From Bacillus weihaiensis (GTDB taxonomy: Bacteria > Bacillota > Bacilli > Bacillales > Bacillaceae), in NCBI RefSeq assembly GCF_001889165.1, contig NZ_CP016020.1:3322501-3386500 (forward strand): 64,000 nucleotides of DNA, in the 5' to 3' direction. This document shows, piece by piece, positions 8,377 to 15,233 of the stretch. The notes below the pieces were generated by a model. That model searched no databases and was not told where the DNA came from. It saw only the letters and a list, made by a program, of their open reading frames with translations. How positions within the stretch are numbered: position 1 is the stretch's first letter; every line of letters starts with the position of its first letter. A program made the position numbers and the translations under genes.

Positions 8377-9270
8377 ATGCTTGAAAAGTTACGCCAACAC
8401 TTTAAGGACGCATTTACGACAGCAACTAATGTGAACGATTCCACATATGAATGGTTTCAGACAGAATCTGGAGATCTATTCGGAATACAAAAAAACAGAC
8501 TTAGTAGTAGTGAAAAAACATTGCTAGCGTCACTCTTTAAACCAATTGAAAGTACACAACAACAAGCTCTATCTCCATCGCAACAAAAATGGCATGATTA
8601 TTTATTTTCAGATGACAATCCTTCTTCACCACTAGCCAGTAAGGAAAAATCATTGAGGTTTTATTATTTTTATCTTAAAGAAGCAATTGAAGATAAACAA
8701 AGCTTTGATGAGGCTGTAACCGGAATTGTAGATTCAGAGCTCATCCTTTGGTTAAGCTCGTCACATGGGGTTATTGTTGAGGAGAAACCGTCTGCTACCT
8801 TTGACGATCAGTCTTTGAAAATTTTAATCGACACCCTTACTTCAGACTTTTATGTAGAGCCATCTTTTTACATTGGACAACTTCAAAAAAATGATCAACA
8901 GCTGAGACTAAAATTTTCACTAGAACAGCAGTGTTTTCAAGTCTTTCATCAATCTTCACAACGTGAAAAGGTTAGTAACTTTTACGAAGCGCTCCCGCTT
9001 ATCATTTTACATACACAAGGAAAAGTAAATAAACAGCTTTTATCTAATCATCTTATTGAAGCACTAGAAGATAAAGAGCTATTACATACGATAGAGGCTT
9101 TTCTTCAATCAAATTTGAATGCCTCATCAACAGCCAAACGACTGTATATACATCGAAACAGCCTTCAATACCGTTTGGAAAAGCTATTAGAGAATACGGG
9201 ATTAGATATACGAACCTTCTCAAATGCAGCTTTTATCAATTTAGCCATCACAATCAATAGACATTTGTAA
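8377..9270 (+). CDS. PucR/CdaR-type transcriptional regulator (YxkF-like)
   Basis: This 297-residue protein has a divergent N-terminal region and a C-terminal PucR-family helix-turn-helix: FLQSNLNASSTAKRLYIHRN followed by SLQYRLEKL, the characteristic HTH_30 segment. In B. subtilis a PucR-like regulator, yxkF, lies next to msmX, and the same order is seen here, 185 bp before msmX. It probably regulates its own neighbourhood or sugar uptake, but no ligand-binding domain is recognisable. ATG 8377 follows AATGAGGA. Confidence 0.75.
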   Translation: MLEKLRQHFKDAFTTATNVNDSTYEWFQTESGDLFGIQKNRLSSSEKTLLASLFKPIESTQQQALSPSQQKWHDYLFSDDNPSSPLASKEKSLRFYYFYLKEAIEDKQSFDEAVTGIVDSELILWLSSSHGVIVEEKPSATFDDQSLKILIDTLTSDFYVEPSFYIGQLQKNDQQLRLKFSLEQQCFQVFHQSSQREKVSNFYEALPLIILHTQGKVNKQLLSNHLIEALEDKELLHTIEAFLQSNLNASSTAKRLYIHRNSLQYRLEKLLENTGLDIRTFSNAAFINLAITINRHL

Positions 9271-9339
9271 ACGTGAAAATATATAGCTTTTTGGATCTTC
9301 ACGTAAACACTCTATAACGGAAAGAAACAGAAGTCTATC

Positions 9340-9413
9340 AAGTTGCACAAAAACACCCTCCATATTTTCGTGCAACTTGTACGTTTACTTCAAACTATGA
9401 AATCCCTTACAAT
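9340..9413 (+). promoter_or_regulatory. msmX upstream region: inverted repeat and sigma-A-like promoter
   Basis: A perfect 9-bp inverted repeat (AAGTTGCAC at 9340-9348, GTGCAACTT at 9370-9378) precedes a TTTACT/TACAAT promoter-like pair (9384-9389 and 9408-9413, 18-bp spacing). The repeat could be an operator or the end of the upstream transcript, although no T-tract follows. A partial cre-like site (about 9421-9436, centred on AACGTT) lies between the promoter and the start codon; two of the conserved positions differ, so catabolite control is only a possibility. Confidence 0.5.
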
Positions 9414-9455
9414 GAAACCAAGTTAAACGTTTTCAAAAATTAGGGGGAATAAAAA

Positions 9456-10568
9456 ATGGCAGAATTACAACTTAACAATATTTATAAAATTTATGATAAT
9501 AAAGTAACAGCTGTAGAAGATTTTAACCTTCATATTCAAGATAAAGAATTTATCGTATTCGTTGGTCCATCTGGTTGTGGTAAGTCTACTACACTTCGTA
9601 TGGTTGCTGGTCTTGAAGAAATTTCAAAAGGTGACTTCTTAATCGACGGAAAGCGCATGAACGACGTTGCTCCAAAAGACCGTGATATCGCGATGGTTTT
9701 CCAAAACTACGCTCTTTATCCACATATGAACGTTTATGATAATATGGCGTTTGGACTAAAGCTTCGTAAATTACCAAAAGACGAAATCGAGCGTCGTGTA
9801 ACAGAAGCTGCTAAGATTCTTGGTCTTGAGCAATATTTACAACGTAAACCAAAAGCATTATCAGGGGGTCAGCGTCAGCGTGTTGCATTAGGTCGTGCAA
9901 TCGTTCGTGATGCTAAAGTATTCTTAATGGATGAGCCTTTATCTAACCTTGATGCTAAGCTTCGTGTAGCAATGCGTGCTGAGATTACAAAATTACACCA
10001 ACGCTTACAAACAACAACAATTTACGTAACACATGACCAAACAGAAGCAATGACAATGGCAACACGTCTAGTTGTTCTTAAAGACGGTATCATTCAGCAG
10101 GTTGGTTCTCCAAAAGAAGTATATGACAAGCCTGAGAATGCATTCGTAGGTGGATTCATTGGATCACCAGCAATGAACTTCTTCAAAGGAACGTTATCTG
10201 ATGGTTCATTCTCATTCGGTACAACTTCTGTTACTGTTCCAGAAGGCAAAATGAAATATCTTCGTGAACAAGGCTATGTAAACAAAGAAATTCTTCTTGG
10301 AGTACGTCCTGAAGAAATCCATGATGAGCCAGTATTCATTGAGGCTTCTATTGGAACTAAAATCACTGCAAATATTGAAGTGGCTGAGCTTATGGGTGCA
10401 GAAACAATGCTTTACTCTGAAATTGACGGTCAAACATTTGTAGCACGTGTTGATTCACGTACAGACGTAAAACCAGGTCAATCTTTAGAATTAGCTCTTG
10501 ATATGAACAAAGCTCACTTCTTCGATGTTGAATCTGAGTTAAGAATCCGTCCTGCTGGCGAGCAATAA
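9456..10568 (+). CDS. msmX: Sugar ABC transporter ATP-binding protein MsmX/UgpC
   Basis: This 370-residue CUT1-family ATPase has Walker A GPSGCGKSTTLR (near 37), Q-loop QNYALYPHMNVYDN, signature LSGGQRQRVALGRA, Walker B VFLMDEPLSNLDAKLR, the H-loop TIYVTHDQTEA, and a C-terminal TOBE/OB domain. In B. subtilis MsmX energises several oligosaccharide importers and is encoded apart from them; this copy is likewise solitary, with no permeases nearby. It acts at the inner face of the membrane as a dimer. A strong terminator follows. Codon usage with many CGT and GGT codons suggests high expression. Confidence 0.95.
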   Translation: MAELQLNNIYKIYDNKVTAVEDFNLHIQDKEFIVFVGPSGCGKSTTLRMVAGLEEISKGDFLIDGKRMNDVAPKDRDIAMVFQNYALYPHMNVYDNMAFGLKLRKLPKDEIERRVTEAAKILGLEQYLQRKPKALSGGQRQRVALGRAIVRDAKVFLMDEPLSNLDAKLRVAMRAEITKLHQRLQTTTIYVTHDQTEAMTMATRLVVLKDGIIQQVGSPKEVYDKPENAFVGGFIGSPAMNFFKGTLSDGSFSFGTTSVTVPEGKMKYLREQGYVNKEILLGVRPEEIHDEPVFIEASIGTKITANIEVAELMGAETMLYSEIDGQTFVARVDSRTDVKPGQSLELALDMNKAHFFDVESELRIRPAGEQ

Positions 10569-10576
10569 TAAAAAAA

Positions 10577-10615
10577 AGAAGAGTGATGTCCTTTATTTAG
10601 GACATTGCTCTTTTT
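10577..10615 (+). terminator. Terminator of msmX
   Basis: The stem AGAGTGATGTCC/GGACATTGCTCT (with one mismatch) is followed by five T residues, nine bases after the msmX stop codon. Bases 10616-10811 hold no gene I can support. Confidence 0.85.
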
Positions 10616-10811
10616 GCTATTTTAGTGTTATCTTTGCAAAATGTTAATTCAAATGAAAAGGATGAGACTCCTATTTATAAATACTAGTGCACCTGCCTAG
10701 TCATTCCCCGCAGGTTGATACGCAAAGAATATTCCTAGAACACCTGCAAAAAAGCGAATACGATAAGAGAATAGAACAATTTATTTAGTTCTAACTCATC
10801 GTCCCCCTCAC

Positions 10812-11057
10812 TCACTGTTCATGGAATGATTTTGTTTCTTCATGCTGACAGGAATGACAGTATAGAACATGTAGACATTCATGATTTTCAAGAGAATTGA
10901 TTTCCCCATCATATAATTTCATGATATCTATATCCATATAAGCACTATAATCATCAAAGTAATCCGTTAACTTTCCTCTGTCTTCCATAATTGTGTGGCA
11001 ATTCGAGCATTGAATGGTTTGTTCTACAAAGCCATTACATAACGGACATTGCTCCAT
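10812..11057 (-). CDS. Small zinc-ribbon-like protein
   Basis: The 81-residue product starts at ATG 11057; AAAGGAG directly upstream argues against the longer in-frame start at 11075, which contains that site. Cysteine pairs CPLC (residue 4) and CSNC (near 17) look like a zinc ribbon. A second group near the C terminus (CLHVLYCHSCQH) could bind another metal. The middle is acidic. I do not recognise a named family; a structural or regulatory zinc protein is the likely class. The stop codon overlaps a possible GTG start of a 26-codon hydrophobic peptide, which I do not call. Confidence 0.7.
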   Translation of the reverse strand: MEQCPLCNGFVEQTIQCSNCHTIMEDRGKLTDYFDDYSAYMDIDIMKLYDGEINSLENHECLHVLYCHSCQHEETKSFHEQ

Positions 11058-11200
11058 CCCATCAACTCCTTTCAATAATCATAAATAGATTTCCTCATCG
11101 TTTAAACATTTATGTAAAGGGCAAGCTAAACTACATAAGGAAGCTTTCTCACTTATTTCACACAAGAATTTCACGACTGAAAAATTTACCATAAAAAATG

Positions 11201-11230
11201 TGTATATAAACAAAAAAAAGAACCATAATA
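11201..11230 (+). promoter_or_regulatory. Sigma-G-type promoter of the SASP gene
   Basis: TGTATA (11201-11206) and CATAATA (11224-11230) are separated by 17 bp. This fits the forespore sigma-G consensus (a TGAATA-like -35 and a CATACTA-like -10). It would start transcription near 11237, about 145 bases before the SASP start codon. Confidence 0.7.
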
Positions 11231-11277
11231 CTTAGTAACAACAACGCAACAACGAAACATCACTTCCAACAAATTAA

Positions 11278-11347
11278 TGGGTTACGCCGAGTAAGGCGGT
11301 GAAAACAAATCAGTTTTCATAAGTTTGGTGCAACTCCAACTAACCCA
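11278..11347 (+). ncRNA. Candidate cloverleaf-folding leader RNA of the SASP gene
   Basis: The 70-base segment contains four nested helices. P1 is TGGGTTA (11278-11284) with TAACCCA (11341-11347). P2 is CGCC/GGCG (11285-11298). P3 is TGAAAAC/GTTTTCA (11300-11319). P4 is GTT-TGG/CCA-AC (11323-11340) with one bulged T and a 7-base loop. Together they make a closed four-way junction resembling a tRNA cloverleaf, but without tRNA consensus positions or a 7-base anticodon loop. It lies in the 5' untranslated region of the SASP transcript. Its function is unknown; no Rfam family comes to mind. Confidence 0.6.
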
Positions 11348-11381
11348 ACCAATAAAACTATTATGAGGAGATGAATGTCAG

Positions 11382-11603
11382 ATGGCACAAAACAGCACAA
11401 ACAACAGCAATTCGTCTAATCAACTAGTAGTACCAGGAGCAGCTCAAGCAATTGATCAAATGAAGTATGAGATCGCTTCTGAATTCGGAGTTAACCTTGG
11501 TGGAGAAACTACTTCACGCGCTAACGGTTCAGTAGGTGGAGAAATCACTAAGCGTTTAGTATCAATGGCTCAACAATCTATGAGCGGTTATACTCAACAA
11601 TAA
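11382..11603 (+). CDS. Alpha/beta-type small acid-soluble spore protein
   Basis: The 73-residue protein has the full alpha/beta SASP signature: an N-terminal Asn/Ser-rich tail, [20 protein letters not shown] (containing the KYEIASE germination protease site), [19 protein letters not shown], and the C-terminal [12 protein letters not shown]. These proteins coat forespore DNA, protect it from UV and heat damage, and are degraded at germination as an amino acid supply. A sigma-G-like promoter and a long structured leader lie upstream, and a strong terminator follows, so it is a one-gene transcript. ATG 11382 follows GAGGAG at 11365. Confidence 0.97.
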   Translation: MAQNSTNNSNSSNQLVVPGAAQAIDQMKYEIASEFGVNLGGETTSRANGSVGGEITKRLVSMAQQSMSGYTQQ

Positions 11604-11625
11604 CAATTAAATATAATTGGCTAAG

Positions 11626-11653
11626 AGACTGGCACTTTTGTGCCAGTCTTTTT
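11626..11653 (+). terminator. SASP terminator
   Basis: A perfect 10-bp stem, AGACTGGCAC/GTGCCAGTCT, with a four-T loop is followed by a T-rich tail, 22 bases after the stop codon. Confidence 0.93.
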
Positions 11654-11802
11654 CATATGTTAGAAAAAAAAATTACTCAAATACACCCCGACTTTACTTA
11701 CACACACTCTTACAATGAATAAGACAAGATGATAAAACCATATAGTGAAATAGGAATGCCTTTTTACTTTTTAGATGAAGCTATGCAAAGGAGCGAAAAT
11801 CT

Positions 11803-11928
11803 ATGGTTGATGCAATTGATTGGAAGCAAGTTACCTTTGTAGGATATACCCTATTCCATGAGTATGTTGTCTATATTAGATTCCCACAAGTATATTATTG
11901 GGAAATGGAGAAGAAAAAGTACTTATAG
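11803..11928 (+). CDS. Very small hypothetical protein
   Basis: A 41-residue product starts at ATG 11803 behind AAAGGAGCG (spacing about seven). The sequence is rich in aromatic residues (YTLFHEYVVYIRFPQVYYW) and ends EKKKYL. Its composition is more protein-like than a random frame, and a hairpin terminator follows at 11981. I do not recognise it. A competing frame starting at 11729 lacks a ribosome binding site. Confidence 0.5.
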   Translation: MVDAIDWKQVTFVGYTLFHEYVVYIRFPQVYYWEMEKKKYL

Positions 11929-11980
11929 CCGTTTAAGGACACAGACATTCATCTATAGTTCACTAAAACAAGCCAAATAA

Positions 11981-12035
11981 AAAGATTGTAGGTAATCTTG
12001 ATTAAGATTCGAGTTTGCTTACAATCTTTTATTTT
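11981..12035 (+). terminator. Terminator hairpin
   Basis: AAAGATTGTA and TACAATCTTT arms enclose an imperfect inner stem and are followed by TTATTTTT. It probably ends the transcript of the 41-residue gene. Confidence 0.65.
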
Positions 12036-12083
12036 TCCATTTTCCAGTAAATCAAGTAAGATAGAGGATACGAGGTGATGATA

Positions 12084-12704
12084 ATGAAGATCGCATTATT
12101 TGGAGCAACTGGTAGAGTCGGTAATGAATTAGTAAAGCTCTTATTACAAGAAAACCATGAGGTACGCATTCTCGTTCGGCAGCCTAATAAGGTGCAGTTA
12201 CATTCTCAGAAATTAAGGATACTTAGTGGAAATGCAAGAAATAAAGAAGATGTTGAACGAGTCATTAGTGGCTGTGATGTCGTGATAAGTGCTTTAAATA
12301 CAGATGGTGATGACACCCTTTCAATAGCTACTCCACTCATCATACAAACAATGGAAACGTACAAAATCCATCGAATTCTTACGATTGGCACTGCAGGTAT
12401 TCTCCAATCACGCACTCAACCTGAGGTCTTTCGTTTTCAATCCGATGAATCAAGAAGAAGAACGACGAGAGCAGCTGAGGAGCATCTAAAGGCCTATCTT
12501 TCTCTTCAAGCAAGTAAGCTTGCGTGGACCATCATCTGTCCTACATATCTACCTGATGGTAACCTAACAAAAAACTACAGATATTGTGCAGACTACCTAC
12601 CTGAAAACGGTAGAGAAATATCTGTACAAGACACTGCTCATTTTACTTTAACTCAGCTAAAAAACCATGAATTTCTTCATAAGCGCGTAGGAATTTGTTA
12701 TTAG
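12084..12704 (+). CDS. NAD(P)-binding atypical SDR-type protein (YwnB-like)
   Basis: The 206-residue protein starts at the third of three closely spaced in-frame starts (ATG 12084), with GAGGTG six bases before it. The N terminus MKIALFGATGRVGNELVKLL is the Rossmann nucleotide-binding loop GATGxxG, followed by ILVRQPNK, which is typical of NmrA/BVR-B-like proteins. CDVVISALNTDG and ILTIGTAGI are further fold elements. The family includes NAD(P)H-dependent reductases and redox sensors such as B. subtilis YwnB; no substrate is known. It is monocistronic, with a terminator shared with the opposing gene. Confidence 0.85.
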   Translation: MKIALFGATGRVGNELVKLLLQENHEVRILVRQPNKVQLHSQKLRILSGNARNKEDVERVISGCDVVISALNTDGDDTLSIATPLIIQTMETYKIHRILTIGTAGILQSRTQPEVFRFQSDESRRRTTRAAEEHLKAYLSLQASKLAWTIICPTYLPDGNLTKNYRYCADYLPENGREISVQDTAHFTLTQLKNHEFLHKRVGICY

Positions 12705-12770
12705 TATATATTGGAGATTCCTATCCCTTTTGCATTCTGCATACCATTAAATATGAAAAATTCACCCTAA

Positions 12771-12826
12771 GAAGACAAGGCTCTTTCTTCATTTACTCAC
12801 GAAGAAAGAACCTTGTCTTTATTTTA
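12771..12826. terminator. Bidirectional terminator
   Basis: AAGACAAGG...CCTTGTCTT arms with an inner TCTTTCTTC/GAAGAAAGA stem lie between converging genes, with A-rich and T-rich flanks serving both directions. Confidence 0.8.
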
Positions 12827-12841
12827 GCTATAAAACCAGCA

Positions 12842-13159
12842 TTAGTCTTCAACTGTAACTGCTGTACCATACGCAATGATTTCTGACGCATTTTGCATAA
12901 CAGCAGATGATTCTAGACGCATTGCGACAATAGCATTTGCACCCTTCGCTTTTGCATCCTCAACCATTCGTCCAATTGCTTTTTGTCTAGCCTCTTCCAT
13001 CATTTCAGTGTATTCCTTTAACTCTCCACCGACAATTGTTTTTAATCCAGCCATGATATCTTTCCCAATATTTTTCGACTGAACCGTACTCCCTCTTACA
13101 AAGCCTTTATACTCCTTTGTTTCTTTACCAGGTACTGTTTCAGTAGTCACGATAATCAT
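12842..13159 (-). CDS. YbjQ/UPF0145 family protein
   Basis: The 105-residue protein matches the UPF0145 (YbjQ) family: VTTETVPGKETKEYKGFVRG at the N terminus, GLKTIVGGELKEYTEMMEEA in the middle, and AKGANAIVAMRLESS near residue 80. The family forms small oligomeric beta-alpha rings; a heavy-metal-binding role has been proposed but not proved. ATG 13159 has AAGGAGG about ten bases upstream. The start overlaps the end of the upstream membrane-protein gene by 20 bp, indicating an operon. Confidence 0.92.
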   Translation of the reverse strand: MIIVTTETVPGKETKEYKGFVRGSTVQSKNIGKDIMAGLKTIVGGELKEYTEMMEEARQKAIGRMVEDAKAKGANAIVAMRLESSAVMQNASEIIAYGTAVTVED

Positions 13160-13343
13160 TCTTATCATCCTCCTTTTTTTCATCCATTCTTAGTTTAATA
13201 AACACAACGAGTAATATGATTAATGATAAAAAATAAACAAGAAAAAGTCCTATTGCAATTGTTATGTTTATAAACAAGAATACGATACCTAAAATTTGTG
13301 TAAAGACCGCTGTAATCATACTTAAGTACTTTACTTTTTCCAT
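13140..13343 (-). CDS. Small two-segment membrane protein
   Basis: The 67-residue protein starts at ATG 13343, with GGAAG upstream. Two hydrophobic stretches, about residues 8-30 and 33-50, are followed by a highly charged tail (MDEKKEDDKNDYRDY), probably cytoplasmic. No family is recognised. It overlaps the YbjQ-family gene by 20 bp and is probably translated from the same mRNA, which suggests a functional link. Confidence 0.7.
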   Translation of the reverse strand: MEKVKYLSMITAVFTQILGIVFLFINITIAIGLFLVYFLSLIILLVVFIKLRMDEKKEDDKNDYRDY

Positions 13344-13569
13344 CTTCAACTTCCTTTCTCTACCACTATCTTAACTATACCTTTTTCTTTTTCAAAATAG
13401 AATCATTTTTGAAAACAATTACATAAGTTCTCTTCGTATAGGTATCTTGGACTACCATACAGGACTTTTCTATCATTTATCCCTTTAATAAGTTTGTAAA
13501 AGATGAATGTGAGGTATCTAACCATTAACAATAACGAAGACAAAAAAATTGCTTTGGAGGATGTTAAAA

Positions 13570-13890
13570 ATGGACAACAAATTAACGTTTCAATTAAAAG
13601 TCGAATCTCAATTACGTATCGATCAGGTGATCAAAATAAACCAACTATCTAAATCATATGATGGGAAAATTTCCTTACTAACAAAAAATAACAGTATTAT
13701 CAATACAGCAAACCTACCTTCTTTAATTACGTATTTATTAACGGTAAAAAATGGACATGTACTAAATATCAATATTGAAGGACCATTTCCACAACTAAAG
13801 CAATATGATTTAGAGCAAATTTGCTCATCTGCAGTAGTCAGAAAATCTCATCCAGCATTACAACCAGCCATGAAAGTAAAAATTCAATAA
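13570..13890 (+). CDS. HPr-like domain protein
   Basis: This 106-residue protein (ATG 13570, GGAGG upstream) resembles the HPr phosphocarrier fold in its central part. SYDGKISLLTKNNSIINTANLPSL matches the strand-helix around the regulatory site of HPr, and NGHVLNINIEGP matches the following strand. The catalytic His of true HPr is not present at the expected N-terminal position, so it is unlikely to carry phosphate in the PTS. A fold-related regulatory or structural role is more likely. Two very short membrane-protein genes follow closely on the same strand. Confidence 0.65.
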   Translation: MDNKLTFQLKVESQLRIDQVIKINQLSKSYDGKISLLTKNNSIINTANLPSLITYLLTVKNGHVLNINIEGPFPQLKQYDLEQICSSAVVRKSHPALQPAMKVKIQ

Positions 13891-13919
13891 TTTATTTAAA
13901 ATGAAAGGCGGTGATTTCC

Positions 13920-13991
13920 ATGGTAAGAACAATTTTTATGGTTGTAGGAGCGATTGTCGTAATCGGATTTTTACTAAATTTAATTTTTTAA
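13920..13991 (+). CDS. 23-residue single-pass membrane peptide
   Basis: An ATG at 13920 with a good upstream site (AAAGGCGGTG) opens a 23-codon frame that is almost entirely hydrophobic (FMVVGAIVVIGFLLNLIF). Membrane micropeptides of this size are common in Bacillus and often missed. It lies 29 bp after the HPr-like gene and 30 bp before the next small gene. No function is known. Confidence 0.6.
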   Translation: MVRTIFMVVGAIVVIGFLLNLIF

Positions 13992-14021
13992 TAGGAGCAG
14001 CTATAGGGAGGAGAGAGAAAA

Positions 14022-14180
14022 TTGTCTGAACACAAACGAGTGAACGAGGAGCAAAAAGAAAAAACTAGATCACGTCCAAGCTTGATTGGAGCAACATTAA
14101 TTAAATATGTTACCTATTTAATCATCTTCTTTGCAGTCATTTGGTTTTTGATCCGTTATATTATTCCGTTATTCGATTAA
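14022..14180 (+). CDS. 52-residue membrane protein
   Basis: A TTG start at 14022 has GGGAGGAG nine bases upstream. The charged N terminus (SEHKRVNEEQKEKTRSRPS) is followed by one long hydrophobic helix (about residues 28-48) and a short FD end. The topology is probably cytoplasmic N terminus with a C-terminal anchor. It forms a small cluster with the HPr-like gene and the 23-residue peptide. No family is recognised. Confidence 0.7.
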   Translation: MSEHKRVNEEQKEKTRSRPSLIGATLIKYVTYLIIFFAVIWFLIRYIIPLFD

Positions 14181-14317
14181 TCTAACGAATGCTTAAATTC
14201 AAGTGCCTTGTTCCACTCTGAAGGTCTTTCGACATCGAGAAGCTAGGCATAGACAGATTTTTCACCATCTTACATTCTTGTATCTACATTAAACTTAATT
14301 TCTTGCCTCCATCCCTT

Positions 14318-14343
14318 GAGCTGACAGTGTCAGCTTTTTTTTT
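14318..14343 (+). terminator. Terminator
   Basis: AGCTGAC/GTCAGCT with a three-base loop is followed by nine T residues. It ends the small-gene cluster. Confidence 0.9.
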
Positions 14344-14478
14344 ATTAGTCTTACTTTCACTTATATAGTGTGTTGCAAGATCTTTCGTTGTTAAAAAATA
14401 CTTGTTACAAAAATGAAAGATTAGACTTGTCTAAAAAGGGAAAGAGAAAAGTAACCTTAAATTGAAAGGATGATCCCT

Positions 14479-14994
14479 ATGAAAGCATTTCAACATCTCA
14501 TTATAGCCTATGATGGTACGAAGGATAGTAAACATGCACTTGACCTTGGTATTTCAATGAGTAAACAGCTACAATCAAGATTATCTGTCGTAAACATACA
14601 AAAAGAGGGCGGAATTTCTCATGATCTAACAGATACAGATCGTTCCGGGATTGTACCACCTAAAACACCTTATGTTGGTACAATGAATAACTATCCAGTC
14701 GTGCCAGTAGCAGTTCAGCAGGAACCACCGAGTGAACATCCAGAATATACGGAGCAAGAGATGGCTTTAAAAAATGAGGTAAATCGTATTTTAGCTGATC
14801 AACATGTTGATGCAAATGTCGAGATAGTATATGGTGAACCCTCAGACGAAATTGTACAATATGCACAAGAGCATGACGGAGATCTTATTGTGATCGGAAG
14901 TCGCGATATTAGCGGATTAAAACGACTTATTTTTGGTAGTGTTAGCGAAAAGGTATCACATCGTTCAACCATTCCCGTTTTAATTGCGAAATAA
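14479..14994 (+). CDS. Universal stress protein UspA family
   Basis: The 171-residue protein carries the Usp fold: FQHLIIAYDGTKDSKHALDL at the N terminus and the ATP-binding signature VIGSRDISGLKRLIFGSVSE (G-2x-G-9x-G(S)) near the C terminus. A Pro-rich insertion of about 40 residues (VPPKTPYVGTMNNYPVVPVA) between strand 2 and helix 2 makes it longer than a minimal Usp. Start ATG 14479 is used because GAAAGGA overlaps the earlier ATG at 14470. Such proteins bind ATP and accumulate under stress or stationary phase. A second Usp gene lies at 33096. Confidence 0.93.
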   Translation: MKAFQHLIIAYDGTKDSKHALDLGISMSKQLQSRLSVVNIQKEGGISHDLTDTDRSGIVPPKTPYVGTMNNYPVVPVAVQQEPPSEHPEYTEQEMALKNEVNRILADQHVDANVEIVYGEPSDEIVQYAQEHDGDLIVIGSRDISGLKRLIFGSVSEKVSHRSTIPVLIAK

Positions 14995-14997
14995 ATT

Positions 14998-15050
14998 GCG
15001 GAAAGGCTGGGACAACATAAAGAATCACGTACTGTCTCAACCTCTTTAGT
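14998..15050 (+). terminator. Terminator-like hairpin related to the ends of the 120-bp repeat
   Basis: AGGCTGGGACA and TGTCTCAACCT-like arms enclose about 20 bases. The arms resemble the termini of the 120-bp repeat (GAGGCTGGGAC...GTCCCAGCCTC) with the interior missing. It lies right after the Usp stop codon and can serve as its terminator. Confidence 0.65.
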
Positions 15051-15130
15051 GTAAATGACGATTTATATAAGGCTGGATTCGATTTAAAAGTGCCACGTGT
15101 CGGATTATTCTAGGCAAGGTCTTTCCAAGT

Positions 15131-15155
15131 AAAGAGTGAAAGTCACTCTTTTTTA
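15131..15155 (+). terminator. Second hairpin with T-tract
   Basis: AAGAGTGA/TCACTCTT with a three-base loop and a six-T run. It may be a back-up terminator for the Usp transcript. No gene lies between 15051 and 15233. Confidence 0.7.
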
Positions 15156-15164
15156 AAATATACT

Positions 15165-15208
15165 TAAAAACGGCAGACAAGTTCGTAATATTTCGAGCCT
15201 GTCTGCCG
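15165..15208 (-). terminator. Terminator of the guanidine operon
   Basis: CGGCAGAC (15171) and GTCTGCCG (15201) form the stem; on the minus strand five T residues follow. It lies 26 bases past the allophanate hydrolase stop. Confidence 0.85.
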
Positions 15209-15233
15209 TGTTAGTATCCTATTTCCCCTTCAT

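Noticed and set aside
10734-10814. 26-residue hydrophobic peptide with a GTG overlapping the zinc-ribbon gene stop
   Set aside because: The size and weak start make it unsafe to call. A neighbouring frame continues the hydrophobic pattern, so this may be a decayed gene.
11278-11347. A functional tRNA gene
   Set aside because: The cloverleaf lacks the bases at positions 8-9, GG in the D loop, U33 and the TTC of the T loop, and the anticodon-type loop has six bases.
11729-11842. 37-residue frame overlapping the 41-residue peptide
   Set aside because: It has no ribosome site, while the overlapping frame does.
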